Origin: UBA4655 sp964585575
GTDB taxonomy: Bacteria; Planctomycetota; Planctomycetia; Pirellulales; UBA1268
Assembly: GCA_964585575.1 (NCBI GenBank)
Contig: CAZPEM010000002.1
Coordinates: forward strand, 1 to 59,627
Direction: 5' to 3'
Length of the DNA stretch: 59,627 nucleotides
Every line of letters starts with the position of its first letter. Position 1 is the first letter of the stretch. The translations under genes and the position numbers were made by a program. A model generated the notes under the pieces. It was given only the letters and a program-made list of their open reading frames with translations. It was not told the DNA's origin and ran no database searches. Positions 6,488 to 16,414 of this stretch are shown in pieces.

Positions 6488-8859
6488 GTCTTGCCTCCCA
6501 CGGTTGTCTTCATGCGGTCAAGAATGGTGCCGTTGGCGTCGAGGACGACGACCACGGCGGGTTTCGATTCGAGACTGTCGTCGGCGACGACCATCGCGGC
6601 CTCATCCTTCTTGGCGTCGTAGGCCTTTGGGCCGCCCACGATCGTCGAGGCTGGATCACGGTCGGCGAGTCGAAGGTCCACGGAGGTGGGCGACACGCCA
6701 CCACTGACGGTCACGCGGCACCGCATTCCGGCCCAGCGGAGGTTCGTGATCTTCGCCGTCTCCAAGGGCCCGAGCCGCTCCACGAGCAGCTCCGGCGTCA
6801 CGCATTCCTGCGGGCTCACGCCACCGTGGGCATAGGCCTCGTTCGCGCGAAACGCTCCCGCCCCCGGCGGCGTGGCCACCCGGTCGGCGTCGTTCCAGTG
6901 CCAGCCGACCACCGGCACCGTCACCTGTGACGAGCCTTTGACGGCCGCCGCGCGGGACCATTTCGATTCCACAACGGACTTCGGCACATCCACCTTCGGC
7001 AGGCCGCCGGGCACGAGCAGCCAGCCGTGGTCGGTAACGATCCGCACTCGCGACCAGCCCGCGTCGAGCAGGTCGGCCACTCGGCGGGCGATCCGCTCCA
7101 CCTGTTCGTCGAGCGAACCGGCCAGTTCCACGCCGAGCTTGTGGCCCAGCTCGTCGATCCGGCCAACTTCCGTCCAGCCGCCGCGGTCGGCCGCAGCGCC
7201 AGCGGTCTCGTCGGGGCCGAGGACCGCCACGCCCAGCTCGCCGAGGACGCCGTGCAGTTCGCTCGTCGTGGCGGGTTTTGATCCCGCAGCCGTGCGCACC
7301 TGCGGCAGGAATGTCTCGGGCATCGGGCCGCCATGAATCGAGCCGTAGCCGCTCGTCGATAGCGGCATCACGGCGGACTTGGCCGTGGCCGTCACGCTCG
7401 GCAGCGGCGCGATCCGGTGGCCCAGCCGCGCCACGAGCCCGCGGGCCTCGAGCTTTTCCTGGAGGGCCACGGCCACGTCGAACCGCAGCCCGTCGGCGAA
7501 CACGAGGCACTGTTCCCGCTCCGCGGCCACTGGCGTGACGAGCGCGGCGATCGCCAAACCACCCGAGCAGACCGACTGGAAATGCGCCGCCGTCTTGTCG
7601 AGCCATGGCAGGTAGACAGCCCGCACGACCTGGCCCACGAGTTCGGCATCCGGCGACCGCTGGGCGACGGCGAGGGCCCGCATCGCGTGGCGGTCCACCT
7701 CCCAGCCGTCCTTGGCGTAGGCGCGGGCGATCGTGGCCACGTCGGGGCCGCCGAGCGGTGATGTGGCAACGGCCGCCAGTTTCGAGAGCGGCACGAGCAC
7801 TTCGGCAAGCAGGCTCTCGCCGAGTTTCGCCCATGGGCGGTCGAGCCGCTCGCGGTGCTCCCGGTCGAGTTTCACGACGGCGGCGCAGGCTTCGGCGTGC
7901 GGCAGACGGAGAAGATCGCCAAGGGCCTTCCGCAGCGTTGTCTCCGCCTGGAGATTGCTCCGCGGGCTGCGGTCGAGGCATTGAATCGAGAACTCATGTT
8001 CCGGCACCGCGGCCATGAGCATCTGCATCTTGGGATACGCCTGCGGGGCGTCAGCATAGCGGCGCCAGATCGGATCCCACGCCGGCTCACCGCGGGCCAT
8101 GCACCGCGCCGCGTCGGCGGGCGACTGCTTGGCCGGATCGATGCCGTACTCGCGGGCCATCTTGCCGACGAACGTTTCGAGCGCCGCTGGGTCAGATTGT
8201 TTGGCCTTGCGGTACTCGGCAGGCTCGGCCATCCACGCGAGAATCTCTCGCTCGATGTCGCTGACGGAAAGCGACTCGAAGAAGCCGACGTCGAGCCGTC
8301 GCCCGGTCAAAGCCGCCAGCGGCTCGTCGGCGAGCCGGTCAATCGCCCGGAGCATGGCCTGCTGGCTGGCAGCGTCGCGGGCTACATCGAGATCGAGGGC
8401 GTCTTTGCTCGTCAGGAACGCGTCGATCGTCCAGTCGCGGCCGTTCCGCTGGTGCCACACCTTCCCGCGGTACTGGAGTTCCACGAGCGGCTGATGGAGG
8501 ACAGGACAGTCGGCCCCGGCCCGCAGGTCCTGCCGCGCCACGCCCGGCAGGTAGAGGATCGGGACGGTGCCCACGGGCGGCGAGTGGTCGGGGAGCGTAC
8601 GGGCGACGGCGCAGACGAGCCAGATGGCCGGGCCGACGTGGTCGTCGGGCGCGAACGTGCCGAGTTTATAGAGATGTGGCACGCGGCCCCGCAGCAGCGC
8701 CACGAGGCTCTTCCACTGGCCCTCCGCGTCGGGCCAGAGGATCGCGGCGGGCGGCACCTCGCCGTCGGGCGTGGAGACGAGCCGCGCGAGCGAGTCGAGC
8801 ACGGCCTCGGCAAGCGTGCCCGCGGTGGTGGATTTTCCGGTGGTGGTGGCCGTGCTCAT
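6484..8859 (-). CDS. pglZ: BREX protein PglZ (alkaline phosphatase superfamily)
   Basis: This gene encodes 791 residues. The PglZ phosphatase-like core is seen as F-A-D-G-L-R-F-D at residues 454-461 (Asp456 and Asp461) and as V-T-D-H-G-W around residues 608-613 (Asp610, His611). These are the metal-binding positions expected in the alkaline phosphatase superfamily. In BREX, PglZ works with BrxC and PglX at the host DNA modification and phage-blocking complex, but its substrate is not settled. The start codon overlaps the pglX stop by 4 nt and the stop overlaps the brxL start by 4 nt, so all three are translationally coupled. Confidence 0.93.
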   Translation of the reverse strand: MSTATTTGKSTTAGTLAEAVLDSLARLVSTPDGEVPPAAILWPDAEGQWKSLVALLRGRVPHLYKLGTFAPDDHVGPAIWLVCAVARTLPDHSPPVGTVPILYLPGVARQDLRAGADCPVLHQPLVELQYRGKVWHQRNGRDWTIDAFLTSKDALDLDVARDAASQQAMLRAIDRLADEPLAALTGRRLDVGFFESLSVSDIEREILAWMAEPAEYRKAKQSDPAALETFVGKMAREYGIDPAKQSPADAARCMARGEPAWDPIWRRYADAPQAYPKMQMLMAAVPEHEFSIQCLDRSPRSNLQAETTLRKALGDLLRLPHAEACAAVVKLDREHRERLDRPWAKLGESLLAEVLVPLSKLAAVATSPLGGPDVATIARAYAKDGWEVDRHAMRALAVAQRSPDAELVGQVVRAVYLPWLDKTAAHFQSVCSGGLAIAALVTPVAAEREQCLVFADGLRFDVAVALQEKLEARGLVARLGHRIAPLPSVTATAKSAVMPLSTSGYGSIHGGPMPETFLPQVRTAAGSKPATTSELHGVLGELGVAVLGPDETAGAAADRGGWTEVGRIDELGHKLGVELAGSLDEQVERIARRVADLLDAGWSRVRIVTDHGWLLVPGGLPKVDVPKSVVESKWSRAAAVKGSSQVTVPVVGWHWNDADRVATPPGAGAFRANEAYAHGGVSPQECVTPELLVERLGPLETAKITNLRWAGMRCRVTVSGGVSPTSVDLRLADRDPASTIVGGPKAYDAKKDEAAMVVADDSLESKPAVVVVLDANGTILDRMKTTVGGKT

Positions 8860-11800
8860 GCGCGGGCTCCCGCGGGTTTGCCACCGGTGGCCTTGGCTCG
8901 CGCGGCTTCCTTCGCCTTGCGGGTGTAGTGCAGGTCGTTGTGCCGCTTGCCGTCGAACTTCGTGCCGCCGGTGAAGTCGGCGGTTTCTTCATCCCACGAC
9001 CAAAACCACGGGAACTGGTCCTTGGGGCGATCGGGCTCCGTGCCGCGGTCCTTGTCCCACTTGATGCCGGGCGCGGCCCGCAGGATGCACGCCTTCTTGG
9101 CCTTCGCCCCGAGCGGCCGGGCGGTCATGAACGGGCGGATGTTGAGCCGCACGCCGTCGTTGATGTCGGGATCCCAGCCGATGGGCTGTTCGGCGAGGGG
9201 CTTCCAGCGGACGAAGATGTCGAACGGCGGCTCGCCCTCGATGATCTTGGCGAGCTGCTCTTGGAGGTGGACGGCGGCCGCCACGCGGGCGTCAGCGCCT
9301 TCTGCACCCGCGGCCTGCTGCGCCTTCTGCCGCGTGATCCAGTCACCGAGGTACTCGTAGGCGATCTTTTCGAGCGTGCGGCGGCCTTCGCCGTCGGGGC
9401 CGACGAGCCGGTGGTAGTTCACGAGGCAGTTGAAGCCGTCTCGCAGGCCATCCCAGATGTGCCAGACGAACGGCCGCTGGTGGAAGAGTTTCAGGTGCTG
9501 CTCGAAGAATGAGTCGCGGAGCCAGTCGTCCAGCGTTTCGCCCGCCGCTTCCACGTCGGCGAGCAGCTTGTCGCGGAGGTCGGCGGACCAATCGGTGCCA
9601 TAGGCGTCGGCAAGGAGCGCGAGGAGTCGGTCGGCCGCTGTCGGCTCGCCGCGGACGCTAGATAGGCAGACGATTCCATCGGCGTCCGCATGGGGCTCGA
9701 GGCCATCGGGGCCGAGGGCCGGGCAGTCTGGGAACTCCGAGCCGGTCTGCCGCGGCCACCGGTAGCCGATGAGACGGGCGACGGCGACGTGGAGCGGGTT
9801 GTCGGACTCCTTCGGGTGGCCGTTGAAGATCCACTGAGTGGGGTCGGCAGTTACTGGGACTGGAAGACCGCTGGGGTATCTCTCATCCGCGACTGACTGC
9901 CAATGCTCGTAGTCAAACGGAACCTTGAGCAACGTCTTCGGAGCAAGTTTCAACGAGTTGTCCAGTCTCCGGACATGGTCGCTGAACTCACCGCTCTCAC
10001 AGAAACACCACACTGCGGCGAGAGCCGACTCCGACTTCGGCACGATTGCGCTTGCATTCACGTCATATCTATCACCTGAATAAACGCTGCACGCCGCCGT
10101 TCCCATGAGTCCAACGACTACCCCACGCTTTCCCCAAAACGGTTTGCCCGCCCTCCAGTTCTGGGCAGCATGGTTCAGATGGCGGACGCTCTCCGCCAAA
10201 GCCGCAAGGGTGCCACATTCGTTCTCCCAACGAACGATCTGGTCACGCCCGCCGAATAGGCACGTCGTCGTTACGGCGGTCTGCACTGATTCCCAAACAG
10301 TGCCGAAGTTTTCAACTTCCCACATACACCGGAAGAACTGGTTGAGGTCCCCGGCATGCAACCCACTCCGTGCGTCGGCAAATTCGGCGAGCGTAGAGGT
10401 CGAATCAACAACGGCTGTCACGAATCGGATGTCCGGGTTGCCCCGGATATCGTCTGCGCTGACTACAGTCACAGCCCCGTTTACACACTCGTTGCAGTTA
10501 TCTGTGACAGAGCGATTACGGCTGCCATCGATGAACCCGAATTCACCAACGGGTTCTGTGACACCGGAGAAAATCAACAAGGCGGGATTTGCGCGTAACG
10601 GGGTTGAGAATGCGTTCCACCCCAGTCTGACAACTGCGTAGAGCTGGGTCTTATCCAGGAAGTGCTGTCGGTATTCGCGATATGGCCCGAGATACAACCA
10701 CTCCCCCAGGGTCACCAATGCTGCCGTTCCTGCTCCTGCAAGCAGGTGCCGGACTCGCTCGACAAATATGGTCGCAAGGTCCAGTTTTGCGACTTCATAC
10801 TTGGATTCCGCAAGTGATTGCATCGGGGTGGGGTGCTTACCGATTCCCAAATACGGCACATTCGTCGCCACAAGCGTGAACTGCCGCCCCAGAATCTCCG
10901 CCGCCTTCGCAACACCGCGGGCCGTCACCGTCATCTCGTGCTCGGCCTCGTCGCCGCCCTCCTTCGCAAGGGCCTTCTCCAGGATCGGCTGCAGCTCAGC
11001 GAATGACGCCTCGAACGCCGCGTAGCCTTCGGCCCGCGGGTTGATCAGGCTGCCAAGCACAGGGGCGTCCTTGAAGAGCCCGTGGAGCCGCCGCATGCCT
11101 TCTTCGATCTTGTAGTTGCCCTCGGCCAGCGCAACCCACTCGTCCTCGGTGGCGTTGGGGGCGAGGCCTGAGCAGGCGATGTGCATGGCGGGCAGGGGGC
11201 AGTGGCCGATGCGTCGCCAGGCCGCGAGCGCGAGGTTGAACGCGCCGATCTGCGTGCAACGCGGGTCGATCTCAAGGCCGTAGAGGTTGTCGCGGATGAC
11301 GGCTTGAATCGCCGCCGTCTCCGAGAGCCCTTCCTCCACCATCCGCATCGGCACGAGCCGCTCGAACATGGCGACAACAAAATGGCCGCTGCCCATGCAG
11401 GGGTCGAGGCAGGTGAGGTCCTTGGCGGCCTTGGGCCAGCCGTCGAACGTGCCTGCGGCGGGCCGCCACGTGCCGCTCTCGTCCGCAATGAACCGCAGGT
11501 AGGCCCACGGCACACCGGCGAGCGACACGGCCTTGCGGAGGTCGTCCTCGGTGGTGGCGGACGCGGCGAGCGACGGATCAGCCGCCAGCTTCTTTCCTGC
11601 CCACCACGCGCCGAGCGTGTTGTCGAGCAGGAAATCCACCATGTAGTCCTCGGTGAAGAGCTGCGTGACGGCGGGCAGCTCGTCGGCGCCGATCTTCACG
11701 CCCGAGTCGTTCACCGCGTCCTTCTTCTCCGCCTGCCAGAACTGGTAGCACCAGCCGAGCGAATCGGAGGCGGTGAACACCTCGGTGCCGAGGTCGGCGA

Positions 11801-12299
11801 CGATTCTTTCCAGTTCGAGTTGATCCTCACGGGCGAGTGCCACGGCGAGCACCGGATCGTCCGCTCGGAAAATCTCGGGCAGCATCGTCTGGGCGAACCG
11901 GCTGGCGAGCATCCAGACGTCGGTGCCACGCTCCTTCGCCAGCTCGCGGCAGGTGTCGAGGCTGATGGCCACGCCGGAGTCGGGCTCGATAAGGAGATCG
12001 TTCTCGGCGAGGAACCGGGCGAAGAGCATCCGGTGCCAGTGCTCGTAGGCGACTTCGTGGACGAGCCGAGCGGTTGCCTGTTTTCCTGTTTTGGCGTCGA
12101 GGGCGTCGCCCAGCTGCCGGCCGCGGGCGCGGAGCTTCACGCGGAGGGCCCGGTCGGCGGTCGGCTGGCCCGACCAGGGCTCGTGGCTGCCGACGGCGAG
12201 CGAGTCGAGCGCCTTCGTGGCGGCCCGCTCGGCGACCCGGCGGGCAGCCTTCACGGCGTTTTCGAGGTTGCGGCGGAGCGTGCGGTCGAGGGGTGGCAT
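8856..12299 (-). CDS. pglX: BREX adenine-specific DNA methyltransferase PglX
   Basis: This 1147-residue protein is a type 1 PglX by length and context. AdoMet-binding motif I is D-P-C-M-G-S-G-H-F starting at Asp299. Catalytic motif IV is N-V-P-Y at residues 480-483, where most adenine methyltransferases have N-P-P-Y or D-P-P-Y. The family methylates one strand of a non-palindromic site on host DNA so that BREX ignores it. A long C-terminal half (from about residue 620) should hold the target recognition region. The stretch at 9840-10680 is less GC-rich than the flanks, which may mark the exchangeable specificity domain. The gene starts 25 nt after brxC. Confidence 0.93.
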   Translation of the reverse strand: MPPLDRTLRRNLENAVKAARRVAERAATKALDSLAVGSHEPWSGQPTADRALRVKLRARGRQLGDALDAKTGKQATARLVHEVAYEHWHRMLFARFLAENDLLIEPDSGVAISLDTCRELAKERGTDVWMLASRFAQTMLPEIFRADDPVLAVALAREDQLELERIVADLGTEVFTASDSLGWCYQFWQAEKKDAVNDSGVKIGADELPAVTQLFTEDYMVDFLLDNTLGAWWAGKKLAADPSLAASATTEDDLRKAVSLAGVPWAYLRFIADESGTWRPAAGTFDGWPKAAKDLTCLDPCMGSGHFVVAMFERLVPMRMVEEGLSETAAIQAVIRDNLYGLEIDPRCTQIGAFNLALAAWRRIGHCPLPAMHIACSGLAPNATEDEWVALAEGNYKIEEGMRRLHGLFKDAPVLGSLINPRAEGYAAFEASFAELQPILEKALAKEGGDEAEHEMTVTARGVAKAAEILGRQFTLVATNVPYLGIGKHPTPMQSLAESKYEVAKLDLATIFVERVRHLLAGAGTAALVTLGEWLYLGPYREYRQHFLDKTQLYAVVRLGWNAFSTPLRANPALLIFSGVTEPVGEFGFIDGSRNRSVTDNCNECVNGAVTVVSADDIRGNPDIRFVTAVVDSTSTLAEFADARSGLHAGDLNQFFRCMWEVENFGTVWESVQTAVTTTCLFGGRDQIVRWENECGTLAALAESVRHLNHAAQNWRAGKPFWGKRGVVVGLMGTAACSVYSGDRYDVNASAIVPKSESALAAVWCFCESGEFSDHVRRLDNSLKLAPKTLLKVPFDYEHWQSVADERYPSGLPVPVTADPTQWIFNGHPKESDNPLHVAVARLIGYRWPRQTGSEFPDCPALGPDGLEPHADADGIVCLSSVRGEPTAADRLLALLADAYGTDWSADLRDKLLADVEAAGETLDDWLRDSFFEQHLKLFHQRPFVWHIWDGLRDGFNCLVNYHRLVGPDGEGRRTLEKIAYEYLGDWITRQKAQQAAGAEGADARVAAAVHLQEQLAKIIEGEPPFDIFVRWKPLAEQPIGWDPDINDGVRLNIRPFMTARPLGAKAKKACILRAAPGIKWDKDRGTEPDRPKDQFPWFWSWDEETADFTGGTKFDGKRHNDLHYTRKAKEAARAKATGGKPAGARA

Positions 12300-12324
12300 G
12301 GGTGATAGTGGCTTCCGGTCAGGA

Positions 12325-15300
12325 TCAGGAGACGAGCACGGGGCCCTTCTTCACTTCCTCGAGCAGGTGGCTCTCGGCCCGCTTCGCCCACTCGCGGACC
12401 TCGGCGTCGGTGCGGAGCGTGGTCTTCTCGATTGCCACGCTGCGGGCCGTGGGCTCGACGGCCGCTGCGGCCTTGCGGAGGGCCTGCCCGGCCAGGGTGG
12501 GCACAGCGAGGGCGGCGTTGCGACGCGACTCGATGGGCCGCTCGGTGAGGGCCGCGGCGATGGCGGCGTCGGTGGAGACGTCCACGGCGTCGGGCTCGCG
12601 GAGACCGACCTCGGCAAGAATGGCCGTCTGCTTGTCGGACGGCAGCCGCGACCACACGGACGACGACGCAAGCTGCTTCACCTCACGGTCGAACGTCTGC
12701 CGGTGGTCCTCGTGCGTCTCCTTGAGCCGCTTCCGAAGAATCTCGGCAATCTTGCTGCGGATGGGCGGCAGCGGGTCGGTCGCGTCGAGGAGCAGGCGGC
12801 CGGTGCGGACCGCCTCGATGTCGGCGTTGATCGTGGCGGCGCCCGGCTCGTTCTTGGCGTGGCCGAAGAGCTGTTGGAGGTCGTCCCAGGCGGCGAGCCG
12901 CGTGCTGGCGAGGTCGGCCAGCTTGGGCCACGCGTCGGCCGCGGCATCGATCTCGGCCCTCTTGGCAACCATCTCAGCAAGCATCTCGACGCCGGTGAGC
13001 CGCTGGATGTCTTCGATGAACACGACCGACTGGGCCGCGGGCAGGGGCTCTTCGCCGCCGGTGCGCCGCCCAATCTCGGTGAGCTTCTTCAGGAAGTCGG
13101 CGGCGAGCGGGCCGTCTTCGTCGTTGCTCTTGGGCCTGAGGCCGAGCTTCGCGAGCGTGCCCCGGACCTTGAGCCGGTCGGACATCGGGATCGTCTTCGT
13201 CTCGCGGGTGAAGCTCGTCTTGGTGATCTTGTTCTGGTCGAGCTGCTTGTGGGTGATGGGGGCGTTGTTGAGCTTGGCCGACAGGTGGCCTCCCCCGACG
13301 AGCACCACGAGGGCCGCGTCGATCGCATCCTTCGGCCAGCCGTAGGGCGGGTCTTGGAGCTGCGAGCGGACGTCACTACCGGTCGCGCCGGTGGCCGTGC
13401 GATTGAGCACCTCGGCACAGACGGGATGGGACTCGGCGGCCCCGGAATAGCCCACGGCTTCGAGGGCCTTGTCATGGTCTCCCTCCTTGGCCCGCTTCAT
13501 GACGACGTCCCAGGCGCCCTTGTCGGCGGCCGAGAACTGCGGGAACTGGCGGACCACGGCGGCGTCAGCTGCGGCCTTGAGCTTCTCGGACAGCGTGGCG
13601 AGGAGCTGCTCGTTGCCACCCCCCAGCCAGACCTTCGCGGAGCCGACGATCTCGCGGACAAGCCGGTCGCGGTTGGCAGTGGCGCTATCCCGGAGGCTCG
13701 TCATCGCCCGCATCGCCTCCTGCCCCTCGGCCTCCGATTGGGGGCCGTAGGTTTCGAGGGTGCGGGTGGCCGCCTCGGAGTTCACGATCGCCGTCTTGAG
13801 TTCCTCGGGGAACGCCTTGGGGATGAACGAGTAGATGAGCGACGACGTGGCCCCGGCCTTGCGGGCGGCGGAGGTGATGTCTTTCTCGGCGGCCGCCCAG
13901 CCGTCGCGGACCCAGACGGTGAGGCCGCGGCCCCCGGGCGTGGGCGGCGTGGCGTCGCGATTGGCGGCCAGATCCCGCGGCTCCTTCGGGAGGCCTTGGA
14001 CGATCCGCACGCCCCGGACGGCTTCGTCGATCGCGGCGTAGAGCAGGTTGTTGCGGATCTCCTGGATCATCGGCTCGCTGCCGCGGATCTCCTGCTGCCT
14101 CTTGCTGTAGGTGGCGAGCCACTCCTGGCCGGCCCGGGTCTGCATTCGGTATTCGTCGTCCACCTTCATGAGCAGGCCGGCCTCGACGAGCTTTTCGAGG
14201 GCGTCGGCGACCTTCTGGCGCAGGACGTGGTTGTCGGCGGCCAGGTCGCTGACGAGCAGGTCAGCGATGTGGGCGGCGGAAGCCCGGACGCCCAGGTCGG
14301 CTCCGAGGTTGGTGGGCAGCTTCGAGATCAGGAACACGAGGCTGGCGATCCGTTTGGCGAGCTTGGCGTCGGCGGTGCCGGGCATGCCCAGCTCCTCGAT
14401 CCGCTCGTGGATCTCGCGGAGCAAGACGCCCGTGCCGAGCATGTAGGCCTTGAGTGAGTCGTAGAGGGCGTCGGCCGGGATCACCGCGGTGACGGGGGCG
14501 GCGGCGAGGTTGCCGACCGCGTCGTGGATGATCGAGAGCTGGGACCGCAGCTGGCTCTTCGTGCCCGCGGCGTCGATCTGGCGGAAGCACTCCTCCCAGA
14601 ACCGACGCCGCACGGGCAGCAGCGGAAAATCATCGATGATCGTCTTGTCGTCGGTCGAACGCGGGCCGATCTTCGTGCCCTGGAGGTGGCGAGCGATCTC
14701 GCCGCCGTGCGCCTCGATCGTGGTCTTCACGGCGGGGATCGCGGCCGGCTTCTTGCGGAGCGACACCTTGCGGGTGACCGTCTCGACGTCGGTGTCGGAG
14801 AGCGGCACCTTCACGACGAATCGGTCCATCAGCTTGTGGAGCAGTTCGACGTCGTTGAGGGCCTGCTGGCCGGCGGCCACGAGCAGCACCCGGCCGTCGA
14901 ACTGCTTGGTGAGGGCCTCGGCCAGCTCGGTAAAGATGGTCGAGCGGTCGTGGGAGTCGCCGATGTATTGCTGGGCCTCGTCGAGCAGGATCACCGTGCA
15001 GGGGAGCTGCTCGGGGTTGTTCGAGTGCTGGGCGGCGTGGCGCAGGAGCACGTCCCTGGCCAGACCGACGAAGTCGGTGGTCGTCAGGTCGCCGGTCTGC
15101 TCCTGGAACTGCTGCTTGAGGGCCGCGCGGACCTCGGCCTCGCTGGGGGCGAAGTGCTTGTCCCACGCGATGATGGCCTTGCGGATGCGGGTGCTGACCC
15201 AGAGGTTGGCCAGTTCCTTCTCCCACGTGCCGCCGTTGGCTTCCACGTGGCCCTTCACCTTCTCGAGCGCATCCTCGCGTTCGAGCCAGAGGACGAACCG

Positions 15301-15813
15301 GGCGACCGGGTATTGGTCCGGCAGGCCGGCGGCGCGGAGGATCACGCCGAGCACCGTCTCGCGGACACGGTCGTGCGAGCCGGCGAGCAGGGTGCCGGCG
15401 GCGGCGAACAGCCCGCCGTAGCGGCGGCCCGCCTGGTCGAGCTCGGTGAAATGCGCGCCGATCTCCTTGGGCATCTCGGGGACGATCCCGCGGGCCGTGG
15501 CGCCGTCGGTGAACGCCGTGTTGGCCCAGAGGTGGGCGAGCATCTTGAGCAGGTGGCTTTTACCGCTGCCGAAGAAGCCGCTGACCCAGACCGCCTTCTG
15601 CGACGAGTTGCCGAGGTTGCCGAGGTATTCCGAAAGGATGCAGTCGAGCCCGCGGGCAAACTCCCCCTCGCAGACGAACATCTTCAGCTCGCCGCGGAGC
15701 TCGGCCACGACCTTTTCGTCGGTCTGGTCGGCGAGCCGGGCCTGGCCGTTGTTGACCAGCGGCTCCCGGGACGGGTCGATCAGGAGGATGTCTTTGATGG
15801 TGGCCATGCTCAT
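12325..15813 (-). CDS. brxC: BREX ATPase BrxC
   Basis: The protein has 1162 residues, typical for BrxC. A Walker A motif (G-F-F-G-S-G-K-S) lies at residues 79-86. A Walker B motif (V-I-L-L-D-E-A-Q-Q) lies near residues 273-281. The N-terminus opens with K-D-I-L-L-I-D-P, usual for the family. The large C-terminal part is helical. BrxC is the P-loop ATPase essential to BREX. Two ATGs (15813 and 15807) are possible starts; I use 15813. The gene follows brxB after 23 nt. Confidence 0.93.
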   Translation of the reverse strand: MSMATIKDILLIDPSREPLVNNGQARLADQTDEKVVAELRGELKMFVCEGEFARGLDCILSEYLGNLGNSSQKAVWVSGFFGSGKSHLLKMLAHLWANTAFTDGATARGIVPEMPKEIGAHFTELDQAGRRYGGLFAAAGTLLAGSHDRVRETVLGVILRAAGLPDQYPVARFVLWLEREDALEKVKGHVEANGGTWEKELANLWVSTRIRKAIIAWDKHFAPSEAEVRAALKQQFQEQTGDLTTTDFVGLARDVLLRHAAQHSNNPEQLPCTVILLDEAQQYIGDSHDRSTIFTELAEALTKQFDGRVLLVAAGQQALNDVELLHKLMDRFVVKVPLSDTDVETVTRKVSLRKKPAAIPAVKTTIEAHGGEIARHLQGTKIGPRSTDDKTIIDDFPLLPVRRRFWEECFRQIDAAGTKSQLRSQLSIIHDAVGNLAAAPVTAVIPADALYDSLKAYMLGTGVLLREIHERIEELGMPGTADAKLAKRIASLVFLISKLPTNLGADLGVRASAAHIADLLVSDLAADNHVLRQKVADALEKLVEAGLLMKVDDEYRMQTRAGQEWLATYSKRQQEIRGSEPMIQEIRNNLLYAAIDEAVRGVRIVQGLPKEPRDLAANRDATPPTPGGRGLTVWVRDGWAAAEKDITSAARKAGATSSLIYSFIPKAFPEELKTAIVNSEAATRTLETYGPQSEAEGQEAMRAMTSLRDSATANRDRLVREIVGSAKVWLGGGNEQLLATLSEKLKAAADAAVVRQFPQFSAADKGAWDVVMKRAKEGDHDKALEAVGYSGAAESHPVCAEVLNRTATGATGSDVRSQLQDPPYGWPKDAIDAALVVLVGGGHLSAKLNNAPITHKQLDQNKITKTSFTRETKTIPMSDRLKVRGTLAKLGLRPKSNDEDGPLAADFLKKLTEIGRRTGGEEPLPAAQSVVFIEDIQRLTGVEMLAEMVAKRAEIDAAADAWPKLADLASTRLAAWDDLQQLFGHAKNEPGAATINADIEAVRTGRLLLDATDPLPPIRSKIAEILRKRLKETHEDHRQTFDREVKQLASSSVWSRLPSDKQTAILAEVGLREPDAVDVSTDAAIAAALTERPIESRRNAALAVPTLAGQALRKAAAAVEPTARSVAIEKTTLRTDAEVREWAKRAESHLLEEVKKGPVLVS

Positions 15814-15836
15814 GGCGAACCTCGGCGGGTGGAGGG

Positions 15837-16400
15837 CTACTGGGAGTGCTGGTTGCCGGCGTGGGTGATCGGGACGGCGAGGTAGTTCCAGCCGTCGCGG
15901 GCGTCGAGGAGCCGGTAGTTGTTCTGCTCAAAGTGGCCGGGGAAGAAGATCGCCAGGCGGCCGCGGATCTCCCGCTCGACGTCGCGGACCACCTGCGAGA
16001 CGCGGGCGAAGCCGAACAGGCTGCCGACGCCGAAGAGGGCGACGACGGAGCTGTCGGTCACGTCCGCCGCGGTGAGGGCGGAGCGGACCTTGTCGGCGAG
16101 GACGCCGACGAACTCCGATTCGAGCTTGAGGCCGAGGTCCTCGGGGGCCTCGAAGTAGGCGTCGCGGAACTCGTCGGCGGCGATCCAGGCGGCAAATGCG
16201 TCGGAGAGGTCGAGCTCGTGCCAAGCATGGCCAGCCGCGTCGGTGGCGGTGGCGAACAGCTGGCGGCGGGCCCGGAGCATCCGCTCAGCCTCCTTGTCGT
16301 AGACGACCATCAGCACCCGCTGGGCGCCGGCCACGCCCCGTTCCCAAGGCAGGGCGATGTGCTTGGCGTAGTGGTCGGCGAGTTCCTCGATACGGCTCAT
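15837..16400 (-). CDS. brxB: BREX protein BrxB (DUF1788)
   Basis: This gene encodes 187 residues. The C-terminal signature G-R-L-A-I-F-F-P-G followed by N-N-Y-R-L-L-D-A-R-D-G-W-N-Y is the hallmark of DUF1788 proteins. A conserved L-F-G-F-A-R-V-S segment precedes it. BrxB is a core component of type 1 BREX, needed for defence in the systems tested, with an unresolved biochemical role. No membrane segment or signal peptide is seen. The gene starts 14 nt after the brxA-position gene and ends 23 nt before brxC. Confidence 0.9.
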   Translation of the reverse strand: MSRIEELADHYAKHIALPWERGVAGAQRVLMVVYDKEAERMLRARRQLFATATDAAGHAWHELDLSDAFAAWIAADEFRDAYFEAPEDLGLKLESEFVGVLADKVRSALTAADVTDSSVVALFGVGSLFGFARVSQVVRDVEREIRGRLAIFFPGHFEQNNYRLLDARDGWNYLAVPITHAGNQHSQ

Positions 16401-16414
16401 GGGTGGCTACGCCG

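Noticed and set aside
12091..14457. Long plus-strand frame of 788 codons opposite brxC
   Set aside because: It is antisense to a gene with clear Walker motifs, and its product is low-complexity with no family. Long antisense frames are common in high-GC DNA.
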